A stretch of DNA of 64,000 bases from Lentzea sp. NBRC 102530 (GCF_030269365.1 NZ_BSTF01000002.1:310001-374000); one strand, 5' to 3'; counted from the first letter of the stretch, positions 9,152-17,189 are shown. Program-made: numbers and translations. The notes: generated from the letters alone by a model not told the origin.

Positions 9152-9916
9152 TCACTCCTCGACGGGCGCGACGGACCTGGTGTTCGAATCGACGGACAGG
9201 AAGATCTCGTTGGCGACGGGGTTGCGCAGCTCTTCGGCTAGCTGTCCGATCAACCCGGCCGTGCGGGCCAGCAACGCGAAACCGCGCAACAACTCCAGCG
9301 GCAGCCCGAGGTCGGCGAGCACCGCCCCGCACGTGCCGGCGCCGTTGAGCGGCAACGTCCTGCCCAGCACCCGCGGGTGCACCCGGCCGATCGCCGCGAA
9401 CAACGACAGGTGCGGCCCGACCAGGCCCTCCTCCTCGGCGATCTCGTAGAGGCGGGCGGTGCGCGGGTCGCCGTTCTTGTGCACGTGGTGGCCGAGGCCG
9501 GGGATGCGGGCCTTGCCTTGAGCCTGCAGCGTTTCCAGCGCCAGCGCGTCCCAGTCGGTGGAGTCCGTGCCGCTGACGACGTCGTGCAGGAACCGCCCGG
9601 CGTCCTCCGTGACGCCGAGGAACCGCGACCCGCCGCCGAGCAGCCCGGCCGCGAGCGCGCCCTGCACCGAGTCCGGCGCGGACAGGAACGTCAGGCGGCT
9701 GACGATCGCGGTCGGTGTGAACCCGTGGTCGGCCAGGGCCGCGAGCACCGCCTCGAACAACCTCGTCTCGCCGGGACTCGGCCTGCGCTGGGTGGCGAGC
9801 CAGAACGCCAGCTCGCCGAACCCGACGGTGCCCATCACGTCCCGGGCGAGGTCCTTGCCCAGCAACGTGATCGTGTCGGTGGTCGACGCGCCGAGCGCCG
9901 TTTCATAGGTGGCCAC
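9152..9916 (-). CDS. Citryl-CoA lyase-like / half-length citrate synthase family protein
   Basis: 254 residues of the citrate synthase superfamily, much shorter than true citrate synthases (about 370-430) and similar in size to the lyase-type members. GLGHHVHKNGDPR carries the conserved active-site His region, and NGAGTCGAVLADLGLP matches the C-terminal small-domain segment. Known short members cleave or form C-C bonds in 3-hydroxy-3-carboxyl acyl-CoA esters such as citryl-CoA. It sits three bases from the dioxygenase gene and just after the CoA-transferase gene, which suggests CoA activation followed by C-C cleavage. The true substrate is unknown. Confidence 0.75.
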   Translation of the reverse strand: MATYETALGASTTDTITLLGKDLARDVMGTVGFGELAFWLATQRRPSPGETRLFEAVLAALADHGFTPTAIVSRLTFLSAPDSVQGALAAGLLGGGSRFLGVTEDAGRFLHDVVSGTDSTDWDALALETLQAQGKARIPGLGHHVHKNGDPRTARLYEIAEEEGLVGPHLSLFAAIGRVHPRVLGRTLPLNGAGTCGAVLADLGLPLELLRGFALLARTAGLIGQLAEELRNPVANEIFLSVDSNTRSVAPVEE

Positions 9917-9946
9917 GAGACTCCTTCGGGCGCGGGACGAGACCCC

Positions 9947-11074
9947 TCACTGCTCCTCCTTCAGCCATGCGCGCAACTCTTCGCCGTGCTCGTCCAGGGC
10001 GGGCGGCGGCAGTTCGTACTCCGCCGGCGTCTGCGAGAACCGGATCGGGTGCCGCGTCGTCGGGACGTCGCCGACCACCACGACGGGGTCGAGCCCGAAC
10101 CGTTCGGCCATCGCGAACCCGCCGTCGATCGTGTTGATCGGCCCGCACGGCACCCCGGCCGCCACCAGCAGGTCGAACCACTCCACCGCGTTCCGCGTGC
10201 GCAGCCGTTCCTCCAGGACCGGCCGCAACTCCTCGCGGTTGCGGGTCCGGTCGGCGTTGCGGGCGAACCTCGGGTCGTCCGGAATCTCCGGCAACCCCAG
10301 GACCTCGCACAACCGCCGGAACTGGCCGTCGTTCGCGGCGGCCACGATCAGGTCGTTGTCGGCGGTCGGCAACGGCTCGTACGGGAACACGCTCGGGTGC
10401 GCGTTGCCCATCCGGAACGGCACGACCCCACCGGCCACGAACGCCGAGCTGTGGTTCACCAGACCGGTCAACGCCGACGACAGCAGGTTCACCTCGACGA
10501 GTTGCCCGGTACCGGTCGCGTCCCGGTGCCGCAACGCCGCGAGGATGCCGATCACCGCGTGGTTGCCCGCCATCACGTCGAACACCGAGATGCCCGCGCG
10601 GTACGGCGGCCCGTCCGGATCACCGGTCAGGCTCATCAGGCCGGAGATCGCCTGCACCATCAGGTCGTAGCCGGGCACGTGACTGCCCGCGCCGGACCCG
10701 AAACCCGTGATCGACGCGTACACGACTCGCGGGTTCGCGGCGCTGACCGAGGCGTGGTCCAGGCCGTACTTGGCCAGGCCGCCGGGCTTGAAGTTCTCGA
10801 TCACCACGTCCGCGCGCCGGGCCAGCTCACGGCCGAGCGCGGCGTCGTCCGGGTCGCGCAGGTCGAGGGCGATCGACCGCTTGCCCCGGTTGACGCCGAG
10901 GTAGTAGGTCGAGACGTCCTCCCGGACGGGCGGCATCCACGTGCGGGTCTCGTCCCCGGCCGGGCCCTCGACCTTGACCACCGAGGCACCCATGTCGGCC
11001 AGCAGCATGGTCGCGTACGGGCCCGCCAGCACGCGGGAGAAGTCGGCGACGAGCAGTCCGTCGAGCGCACCCAT
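9947..11074 (-). CDS. Family III (CaiB/BaiF) CoA-transferase, full length
   Basis: 375 residues, the usual size. DFSRVLAGPYATMLLADMG and the KVEGPAGDETRTW segment bind CoA, and Asp137 in VPGYDLMVQAISG is the expected catalytic aspartate that carries the acyl-CoA anhydride. It should move CoA from a donor such as succinyl-CoA to a carboxylate produced in this pathway. The ATG overlaps the amidohydrolase stop (ATGA), so the two are coupled. It differs from the short CoA-transferase at the left window edge, which lacks the C-terminal half. Confidence 0.88.
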   Translation of the reverse strand: MGALDGLLVADFSRVLAGPYATMLLADMGASVVKVEGPAGDETRTWMPPVREDVSTYYLGVNRGKRSIALDLRDPDDAALGRELARRADVVIENFKPGGLAKYGLDHASVSAANPRVVYASITGFGSGAGSHVPGYDLMVQAISGLMSLTGDPDGPPYRAGISVFDVMAGNHAVIGILAALRHRDATGTGQLVEVNLLSSALTGLVNHSSAFVAGGVVPFRMGNAHPSVFPYEPLPTADNDLIVAAANDGQFRRLCEVLGLPEIPDDPRFARNADRTRNREELRPVLEERLRTRNAVEWFDLLVAAGVPCGPINTIDGGFAMAERFGLDPVVVVGDVPTTRHPIRFSQTPAEYELPPPALDEHGEELRAWLKEEQ

Positions 11075-12486
11075 CAGACGGACGTCCTGGTGTCGCCGCG
11101 GTACTCGGTGTAGGTGTACGGGTTGTCCAGCACCTTGGACTCCGGGATGTCGGGGTTCATGCCCTTGCGCCACGCCTCCTCGCCGAGCTGCGCGCGCAGG
11201 TGGTCGACGGTCCGCGACACCTGCGAGCGGATCGCGCCGAGGTCGACGCCGACCAACCTGTGGTCGCGCTTCACGATCCTGCCGTTCACGATCACGGTGT
11301 CCACATCGGACCGTTGCGCCTGGAACGCCACGTGGCCGTACGGGTTGAGGATCGGGAACATCGCGGGGGAGTTCTCGTTGCGCAGCAGCACGACGTCGGC
11401 CTTCTTGCCCACTTCGAGACTGCCCAGGTCGGTGCGTCCCAACGCCCGAGCGCCACCCAGCGTCGCCCACTGCACGACCTGCTCGGCGCGCAACGACGAG
11501 TGCGTGACGGTGTCGTTGTCGGCGTGCGCGGCCATGTGCTCGCGGGACCGGTCGGCGCCCAGGGTCGTGCGCATCGCCGAGAACAGGTCGCCGCTCCACC
11601 ACACCGAGGTGTCCATCGACAGCGACACCGGGATGCCGTGCTCGCGGATCGCCCAGGTGGGCGGGTAGCCCTGGCCCGCGCTCTGCTCGCTCTCGGTCGA
11701 CACGGAGATCGATCCGCCGGTCGCCGCGATGCGGTGGTAGGAGTCGGCGGACAACGTCGCCGCGTGCACGTAGATGGACTCCGGCGTCATGAACCCGTTG
11801 TCGTGCATGAGCCTGATGCCGTCGTCGTTCGTCGCGCCCCACACACCCGCGTGCGTCGTGACGGGCACGCCGAGTTCGCGCGCGACCTCGAAGGCGGGCT
11901 TCTCCGGGAACGACGGGTCGCCGGTGACGTCGAACGCCAGCTGGAAGCCCAGCATGTCGTCACCGGTCATGCGCCGGGACACGAAGTCGCGGAACTCGGG
12001 CTTGGCCGTCCACGAGGCCGGGCTGTCCTGGATGTTGCCGTACGCCAGCACGAACCGGCCCGGCACCGCCCGCAACGCGTCCACGGCGGCGTCGGCGTGG
12101 TCGGGGGTCTGCAGGCCGTGCGACCAGTCGACGGTCGTGGTGACACCGGCGTCCAGCGCCTCGGCGGCGCCCAGGAGGTTGCCGGCGTGGATGTCCTGCG
12201 GCCGGAAGACCTTGCCCCACTCCAGGTAGTACCAGACGAAGTACTGCGTCAGCGTCCAGTCGGCGCCGTAGCCGCGCATCGCCGTCTGCCACATGTGCCG
12301 GTGCGTGTCGATCATGCCCGGCATCACGATGCCGTTCGTGGCGTCGATCTCGACGGTCCCCTCCGGTACCTCCAACCCCGGTCCGACCGCCGCGATCCGG
12401 TCGTCCACGACGAGGACGTCGTGGTCGGGCAGGGGTGGGCCCGCCATGGTCAGGACAGTGCCGTTTCTCAGGACGATGGAACTCAT
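11074..12486 (-). CDS. Amidohydrolase (ATZ/TRZ chlorohydrolase / cytosine-deaminase superfamily)
   Basis: 470 residues. The fold is a metal-dependent TIM barrel with an N-terminal beta-sandwich part (RNGTVLTM) and the metal motif DTHRHMWQT (HxH). Later ligands are the His in VTTHAGVWG, the His in YVHAATLS and the Asp in SLSMDTSVW. Members deaminate or dechlorinate N-heteroaromatics, or hydrolyse cyclic amides. The ATG at 12486 has AAGGAG eight bases upstream. It is the first gene of a five-gene operon and sits right behind a promoter and an IclR-type operator. Its position suggests it feeds an aromatic or heteroaromatic compound into the pathway. The substrate is unknown. Confidence 0.87.
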   Translation of the reverse strand: MSSIVLRNGTVLTMAGPPLPDHDVLVVDDRIAAVGPGLEVPEGTVEIDATNGIVMPGMIDTHRHMWQTAMRGYGADWTLTQYFVWYYLEWGKVFRPQDIHAGNLLGAAEALDAGVTTTVDWSHGLQTPDHADAAVDALRAVPGRFVLAYGNIQDSPASWTAKPEFRDFVSRRMTGDDMLGFQLAFDVTGDPSFPEKPAFEVARELGVPVTTHAGVWGATNDDGIRLMHDNGFMTPESIYVHAATLSADSYHRIAATGGSISVSTESEQSAGQGYPPTWAIREHGIPVSLSMDTSVWWSGDLFSAMRTTLGADRSREHMAAHADNDTVTHSSLRAEQVVQWATLGGARALGRTDLGSLEVGKKADVVLLRNENSPAMFPILNPYGHVAFQAQRSDVDTVIVNGRIVKRDHRLVGVDLGAIRSQVSRTVDHLRAQLGEEAWRKGMNPDIPESKVLDNPYTYTEYRGDTRTSV

Positions 12487-12508
12487 CGGGAACTCCTTGA
12501 CCGTCTGG

Positions 12509-12522
12509 CGGACAGGTGTCCG
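12509..12522. promoter_or_regulatory. Palindromic operator CGGACAGGTGTCCG before the amidohydrolase operon
   Basis: A 14-bp near-perfect palindrome 22 bases upstream of the amidohydrolase ATG. It matches the palindrome before the IclR-family gene at 13380-13393 in 13 of 14 positions. It sits just downstream of the -10 element given separately, where a bound repressor would block initiation. Assignment to the IclR protein is inference from the shared site. Confidence 0.7.
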
Positions 12523-12526
12523 TTGA

Positions 12527-12555
12527 ATCCTCAACCTTCTCCGCCGCCCGGTCAA
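12527..12555 (-). promoter_or_regulatory. Predicted promoter of amidohydrolase operon
   Basis: On the minus strand TTGACC (complement of 12550-12555) is followed after 17 bases by GAGGAT (complement of 12527-12532), close to housekeeping -35/-10 elements of actinomycetes. The predicted start of transcription falls in the CGGACAGGTGTCCG operator. The promoter lies directly after the end of the IclR gene, so the operon can be expressed independently of it. Confidence 0.5.
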
Positions 12556-12559
12556 CCCC

Positions 12560-13366
12560 TCAGGACGCGACGACCTCGTGCGGCACCGTGCCCAGCCGGG
12601 CGAAGTCCGCGCTGATCTCGCCCGCGACCTGCAGCAGCAGGGGCAGGTGATGATCGACCATCCGCTCGACCGAGGTCTCCGACGCGTGGCAGTTGACGTT
12701 GATCCCGGCGATCACCGTGCCGTTCCCGTCGCGCAACGGCGCCGCGATCGACCGGATGCCCAGCGCCAGCTGCTCGTCGGTCAACGCCCACCCGCGCGCC
12801 CGCACGTCCCGCAGCTCGGCGTCGCGCTCGGCCGCCCCGGGGTTCCAGCGCGAGGTGAGCCCGGACCGGGTCGGCTGCGCGAGCACGGCCTCCAGTTCGT
12901 CCGGTGCCAGTGCGGCGAGCTGCACTTTCCCGAGCGAGGTGGGCAACGCCGGGAAGCGCGTGCCGATCTGCACCGACAGCGTGACGATCTTCGGCACGGC
13001 CACGCGGGCGACGTAGACGATGTCCGAGCCGTCGAGCTGGGCGATCGACACCGACTCGTTGGTGCGCGCGCACAGCCGTTCCATGTGCGGCCGCGCCACG
13101 TCCCACAGGCCCATCGAGTGCACGTACGCGACGCCGAGTTCGAGGACCCTCGGGGTGAGCGCGAAGCCGGCCTCGCTCTGCCGCGCGTACCCGAGTTCGA
13201 CCAGGGTGAGCAGGATGCGGCGGGTGGTCGGCCGGGCCAGGTCCGTGGCGGCGGCGACCTCGCTCAGCGTCATCACCGGGCGCAGTGGCTGGAAGGCGCG
13301 GATCACGTCCAGGCCGCGGGCCAGCGCCTCGATGAAGTCGGGGCCGGTGTCAGGGCGAGCAGGCAT
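12560..13366 (-). CDS. IclR-family transcriptional regulator (PcaR/PobR-like)
   Basis: 268 residues. The N-terminal winged helix-turn-helix (about 10-75) contains LARGLDVIRAF, MTLSEVAAATDLARPTTRRIL and LVELGYAR; the C-terminal effector domain (about 85-260) includes LPTSLGKVQLA and GIRSIAAPLRDGNG. Family members control aromatic-acid catabolism, as repressors or activators. The next genes on the same strand are the amidohydrolase-to-oxidoreductase operon. Palindromes of nearly the same sequence lie in front of both this gene and that operon, suggesting autoregulation and pathway control by a ring-derived ligand. Confidence 0.9.
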   Translation of the reverse strand: MPARPDTGPDFIEALARGLDVIRAFQPLRPVMTLSEVAAATDLARPTTRRILLTLVELGYARQSEAGFALTPRVLELGVAYVHSMGLWDVARPHMERLCARTNESVSIAQLDGSDIVYVARVAVPKIVTLSVQIGTRFPALPTSLGKVQLAALAPDELEAVLAQPTRSGLTSRWNPGAAERDAELRDVRARGWALTDEQLALGIRSIAAPLRDGNGTVIAGINVNCHASETSVERMVDHHLPLLLQVAGEISADFARLGTVPHEVVAS

Positions 13367-13379
13367 GCGCCCACGATAA

Positions 13380-13393
13380 CGGACAGCTGTCCG
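13380..13393. promoter_or_regulatory. Palindromic operator CGGACAGCTGTCCG before the IclR gene
   Basis: A perfect 14-bp palindrome 13 bases upstream of the IclR ATG. It differs from the amidohydrolase operator (12509-12522) at one central base. The pair gives a likely consensus CGGACAGSTGTCCG for the IclR protein. Confidence 0.7.
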
Positions 13394-13436
13394 CTGAGTC
13401 GGAAGTCGCTCGCCGGGGTCGCGGCCGATGTGGCCA

Positions 13437-15905
13437 CTAGGGCTGGAGGTGGCGGCCCAGGTACCGGCCGGTGAGGCTCAGGGGTGCGGCGACGACCGCG
13501 TCGGGCGTGCCGGCGGCGACGATCCTTCCGCCCGCCGCCCCACCGCCAGGCCCCATGTCCACCACGTGGTCGGCGTTGGCGATCAGGTCGAGGTCGTGCT
13601 CGATGACCACCACGGTCGCGCCCCGGTCGGTGAGCCGTCCGATCACCGCCAGCAGCGTGCGGACGTCGAGCGGGTGCAGGCCCACGCTGGGTTCGTCCAG
13701 CACGAACAACGCGTCCGACTGGTCGCGGTCGAGCTCCGAGGCGAGTTTCAGCCGTTGCGCCTCACCACCGGACAACGCGGTCGTGGCCTCGCCCAGCGTC
13801 AGGTAGCCCAGACCGAGGTCGATCAGCGACTGGAGCCGCGTGCGCACCTTCCGCAGGCCTCCCACGCGCTTGACGGCCTGCCGCACGGTCAGCGCGAGCA
13901 GCGCCGGCAACGTGATCCCGTCGCGCACGTACGCGCTCGCGGCGGGGGAGTAGCGGGTGCCGCCGCAGTCCGGGCAGGCGATGTCGACGTCCGGCAGGAA
14001 CTGCACGTCGAGCGAGATCTCCCCGGTGCCCTCGCAGCGCGGGCAGCGCAACGACCCGGTGTTGTAGGAGAAGTCGCTCGCGGTCAGCCCGTCCGCCACC
14101 GCCGCGTACGCCCGCCGGAGGTCGTCGAGCACGCCGCTGTAGGTGGCGACGGTCGAGCGGACGTTGACGCCGATCGGGGTCGCGTCGACCACGTTGACCC
14201 GCGTGATCGCCCCGGCGTCGACCTCCGCGACCCACGCGGGCAGCCGTTCGCCGGCGTTCTTGGCCCGCACCGCCGGCACGAGGCTCTCCAGCACCAGCGT
14301 GGTCTTGCCCGAACCGGAGACACCGGTGACCGCGGTCAGCCGCCCGGCCGGGAGGTCGAGGTCGAGGGCGTGGACGGTGTGCACCGGCCGCGTGGCCAGG
14401 TGGATCCGCCCGTGCTCGAACGGGTCGGGCGCCCGGTCCCGCACGACCACGGGCTCGCGGCCGACGAGGAAGCCGCCCAGCAACGAGTCCGGGTGCTCGG
14501 CGAGCGCCGCCACCGTGCCGGAGGCCAGCACCCGCCCGCCCTCCGCGCCCGAGCCGGGACCGATCTCGATCAGCCAGTCGGCCTCGCGCAGCACCTGCAC
14601 GTCGTGGTCCACCAGGACCACGGAGTTGCCGTCCCGCAACAGGTCCCGCACCACGCCGAGCAGTCCGTCCACGTTGGACGGGTGCAGCCCGATCGACGGT
14701 TCGTCGAGGACGTAGAGCACCCCGGTCGTCTCGTTGCGCACGGCCCGCGCGAGCTGGACGCGCTGGCGTTCGCCGGTCGACAGGGTCGTGGACGCCCGGT
14801 CCAGGCTCAGGTAGCCGAGCCCCAGTTCGACGAGGCGCCGCGCGGTGCCGAGGAGTTGGGCGGCGATGCTCTCGCCCATCGCGCGCATGTCGCCGGGCAG
14901 GGCCCGCACGACGGGCGGAACCCAGGCGACCAGGTCGTCCAGGGTCTTCGAGGTGGCCTCGGCGAGGTTGATCCCGTCGACCCGGGGGGCCAGCGCGGCG
15001 GGGGACAGGCGCGTGCCGTGGCAGGTCGGGCAGGTCTGGGTGCTGATGAACCGGTTGACCCGGTTGAGGCCGCGTTCGGTGGTGGCGTTGTCCAACGCCT
15101 CGCGCACCGCGAGGCGCGCGTTGCGGTAGGTGAAGTTCAGGTCGAAGAGCCGACCGGCCTTCGACGGCACCCGGATCTGCCGCTTCTCGGCCGGGCCGTT
15201 CAGGACGATCTCGCGCTCGGCGTCGGTGAGGTCGGCGAACGGCACGTCGGTGCGCACCCCGAACTCGCCCACCACCTCGGGCATCACCGACAACCCGAAC
15301 ATGCCCCACGGCGCGACGGCACCCTGGGCGATCGTCAGCGACGGATCGGGCACCAGCCGGTCGTCGTCGACCTCCCGCACGACCCCGGTGCCGGTGCAGT
15401 GCGGGCACGCGCCGTCGGAGTTGAACGCCAGCGCCTCCGCACCGGGCGGGTTGAACGTCACCCCGCACACCGGGCAGGTCACGCCGATCTCCGCCGCGAC
15501 GTCGATCGACGGTTCCTGCCGGTGCCCGTTGGGGCACACGTGCGAGGCGAGCCGGGAGAACAGCAGCCGCAGCACGTTGAGCAGTTCGGTCGAGGTGCCG
15601 AACGTGCTGCGGACGCCCGGCACGCCCGGCCGTTGCCGCAACGCGAGCGCGGCCGGGACGTGCCGCACGCTGTCGACCGCTGCCCGCGGCGCCTGGGACA
15701 TCCGGCGCCGCGTGTACGTCGACAACGCCTCGACGTAGCGCCGCGAGCCCTCCGCGTAGAGCACGCCCATCGCGAGCGACGACTTGCCCGACCCGGACAC
15801 CCCGGCGATCGCGACGAGCCGGCGCAGCGGCACCGTGACGTCGACGTCGCGCAGGTTGTGCACCCGCGCGCCCCGCACCTCGATGGCCAAAGGCTGATCC
15901 TGCAT
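13437..15905 (-). CDS. UvrA2-type excinuclease ABC subunit A-like ATPase
   Basis: 822 residues, shorter than housekeeping UvrA (about 940-970), as expected for UvrA2 proteins that have lost most of the UvrB-binding region. It contains two ABC modules: Walker A GVSGSGKSS and GVSGSGKTT, signatures LSTGERQRVQLARAV (with T for the usual G) and LSGGEAQRLKLA, and Walker B VLYVLDEPSIGLHP and LFVLDEPSVGLHP. Zinc modules are CPVC...CPHC and CPRC...CPDC. UvrA2 proteins act in DNA-damage tolerance or resistance to DNA-binding drugs. Only 10 bases separate the ATG from a MITE-like repeat, and no Shine-Dalgarno site is visible, so the element may have replaced the native leader. Confidence 0.9.
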   Translation of the reverse strand: MQDQPLAIEVRGARVHNLRDVDVTVPLRRLVAIAGVSGSGKSSLAMGVLYAEGSRRYVEALSTYTRRRMSQAPRAAVDSVRHVPAALALRQRPGVPGVRSTFGTSTELLNVLRLLFSRLASHVCPNGHRQEPSIDVAAEIGVTCPVCGVTFNPPGAEALAFNSDGACPHCTGTGVVREVDDDRLVPDPSLTIAQGAVAPWGMFGLSVMPEVVGEFGVRTDVPFADLTDAEREIVLNGPAEKRQIRVPSKAGRLFDLNFTYRNARLAVREALDNATTERGLNRVNRFISTQTCPTCHGTRLSPAALAPRVDGINLAEATSKTLDDLVAWVPPVVRALPGDMRAMGESIAAQLLGTARRLVELGLGYLSLDRASTTLSTGERQRVQLARAVRNETTGVLYVLDEPSIGLHPSNVDGLLGVVRDLLRDGNSVVLVDHDVQVLREADWLIEIGPGSGAEGGRVLASGTVAALAEHPDSLLGGFLVGREPVVVRDRAPDPFEHGRIHLATRPVHTVHALDLDLPAGRLTAVTGVSGSGKTTLVLESLVPAVRAKNAGERLPAWVAEVDAGAITRVNVVDATPIGVNVRSTVATYSGVLDDLRRAYAAVADGLTASDFSYNTGSLRCPRCEGTGEISLDVQFLPDVDIACPDCGGTRYSPAASAYVRDGITLPALLALTVRQAVKRVGGLRKVRTRLQSLIDLGLGYLTLGEATTALSGGEAQRLKLASELDRDQSDALFVLDEPSVGLHPLDVRTLLAVIGRLTDRGATVVVIEHDLDLIANADHVVDMGPGGGAAGGRIVAAGTPDAVVAAPLSLTGRYLGRHLQP

Positions 15906-15915
15906 GCACCGAACT

Positions 15916-16080
15916 TAGGCCGTGTCCTGCAAGTCCGTCGGGCGACAGTGGCGGCCGAGGGACCCGGAGGCGGCACCGCCACGCCGCCCGAATACCTCCG
16001 GTATGAGGGCACCGCGGCGGCACCGTCTCCGGCTCGCTCACCCGCGCCTGCCACCTGACAGACTTGCAGGACACGGCCTA
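15916..16080. mobile_element. MITE-like element with 20-bp perfect terminal inverted repeats
   Basis: TAGGCCGTGTCCTGCAAGTC at 15916-15935 is the exact reverse complement of 16061-16080. Inside, the two halves remain imperfectly complementary almost to the centre (near 15998), so the 165-bp unit could fold as one long hairpin. No protein is encoded. If TA at each end is a target duplication, the element proper is 15918-16078, as expected for non-autonomous derivatives of TA-targeting (IS5-like) elements; the family assignment is inference. It separates the uvrA2 start from the genes upstream. Confidence 0.75.
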
Positions 16081-16182
16081 CGGTCTGGACGCCAGCACCG
16101 CGCAGGCGATCACCAGTGCGGTCAGCACGAGCAGTGTCACGCTGACGTCCACGAGGAAGTCGAACAGGCGCGCGGTGGCCAT
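16078..16182 (-). CDS. Possible 34-residue single-helix membrane protein
   Basis: An ATG five bases after the terC stop opens a 34-codon frame: an amphipathic start (MATARLFDFL) followed by one hydrophobic stretch (VTLLVLTALVIACAVLA) and a short basic end. It would be translationally coupled to terC. The TAG stop lies at the junction with the MITE-like element, so the insertion may have supplied the stop and cut a longer protein. There is no homology evidence; support is the hydrophobic profile and spacing only. Confidence 0.35.
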   Translation of the reverse strand: MATARLFDFLVDVSVTLLVLTALVIACAVLASRP

Positions 16183-16187
16183 GGCGA

Positions 16188-17153
16188 TCAGTCCAAACTG
16201 GCTGGTTCCCTGCGGTTGGCGCGGAGGCTGGTCAGGGTGACGACCCCCAGCGTGGCGATGATGACGGCCAGCGACACGGGCGTCGGGATCGTCGGGACGG
16301 ACGGCCACACGTCGTGCGCCCAGTGCAGCACCAGCTTCACGCCGATGAACGCCAGGATGAGCGCGAGGCCGTGGTTGAGGTGCACGAGCTTGGCCAGTGC
16401 CGAGTGCAGCACGAAGTACAGGGCGCGCAGGCCGAGCAGCGCGAACGCGTTGGTGGTGAAGACCAGGTACGGGTCCTCGGTGATGCCGTAGACGGCGGGC
16501 ACCGAGTCGATCGCGAACACCACGTCGGTCGCGAAGATCGCCACCACCACGATCGCGAGCGGTGTGAGCGCGCGGCGGCCGTGCTCGCGCACGATCATCT
16601 TCGTGCCGCGGTAGTCGTCGGTGACCGGCATCAGCCTGCGCAGCAACCGCACGGACCGCATCTTCGACGTGTCCTTGGCCTCGGGTTCCCCGGCCAGCGC
16701 GGCGTGCAGGATCTTCACCGCGGACGCGAACAGCACCAGGCCGAACACCAGGAACGCCCAGGTGCCGGCCGACAGCATCGCCGCACCGGCCGCGATGAAG
16801 ATGCCGCGCAGCACCAAAGCGCCCACGATGCCGTAGAGCAGCACGCGTTGCTGGATCTCGCTGGGGACGCTGAACGCCGCGAGCAGCAGCATGAACACGA
16901 ACAGGTTGTCGACCGAGAGGGACTTCTCCACCACGAACCCGGTGACGAACTCCAGCGACTGGCCGCTGCCGAACTCGAACCACAGCCAGAGGCCGAACAC
17001 GAACGGCAGCGCCAGGTAGAAGATCGACCAGCCGGCCGCTTCCTTGAGCGACACCTCGTGCGGGCGTCGCGTGACCAGGAAGTCGACGATCAGCAGACCG
17101 AGCAGCACCGCGATGCTGATGAACCACAGTGCGGGGGATGCCACGGATTGCAC
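16188..17153 (-). CDS. TerC-family integral membrane protein (Alx-like, metal homeostasis)
   Basis: 321 residues, about seven to nine helices. Typical TerC features are EKSLSVDNLFVFMLLLAAF (acidic pocket in the membrane) and ATDVVFAIDSVPAVYGITEDP. TerC/Alx proteins are linked to manganese export or to metalation of exported enzymes. The GTG at 17153 is chosen because GAGGAGG precedes it and the upstream residues lack TerC similarity. A yybP-ykoY riboswitch and promoter precede it, strongly supporting Mn2+-responsive control. Annotating it as a tellurium resistance protein would be misleading. Confidence 0.9.
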   Translation of the reverse strand: MQSVASPALWFISIAVLLGLLIVDFLVTRRPHEVSLKEAAGWSIFYLALPFVFGLWLWFEFGSGQSLEFVTGFVVEKSLSVDNLFVFMLLLAAFSVPSEIQQRVLLYGIVGALVLRGIFIAAGAAMLSAGTWAFLVFGLVLFASAVKILHAALAGEPEAKDTSKMRSVRLLRRLMPVTDDYRGTKMIVREHGRRALTPLAIVVVAIFATDVVFAIDSVPAVYGITEDPYLVFTTNAFALLGLRALYFVLHSALAKLVHLNHGLALILAFIGVKLVLHWAHDVWPSVPTIPTPVSLAVIIATLGVVTLTSLRANRREPASLD

Positions 17154-17160
17154 GGGCAGG

Positions 17161-17189
17161 GACCTCCTCGAACAAGATCGTTCGAGGTC
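17161..17189 (-). promoter_or_regulatory. SD-sequestering hairpin (riboswitch expression platform)
   Basis: In the RNA of the minus strand, GACCUCGAAC (17189-17180) can pair with the region GUUCGAGGAGGUC (17173-17161), making about 10 base pairs with a three-base bulge and a GAUCUU loop. This buries part of the GAGGAGG ribosome-binding site of terC. The same CCUCG (17187-17183) is needed for the P1 stem of the aptamer, so ligand binding should free the ribosome-binding site (an ON switch). Confidence 0.6.

Noticed and set aside
13428..16058. An 876-codon open frame opposite uvrA2
   Set aside because: Composition artefact; it runs through the MITE and has no recognisable domain.
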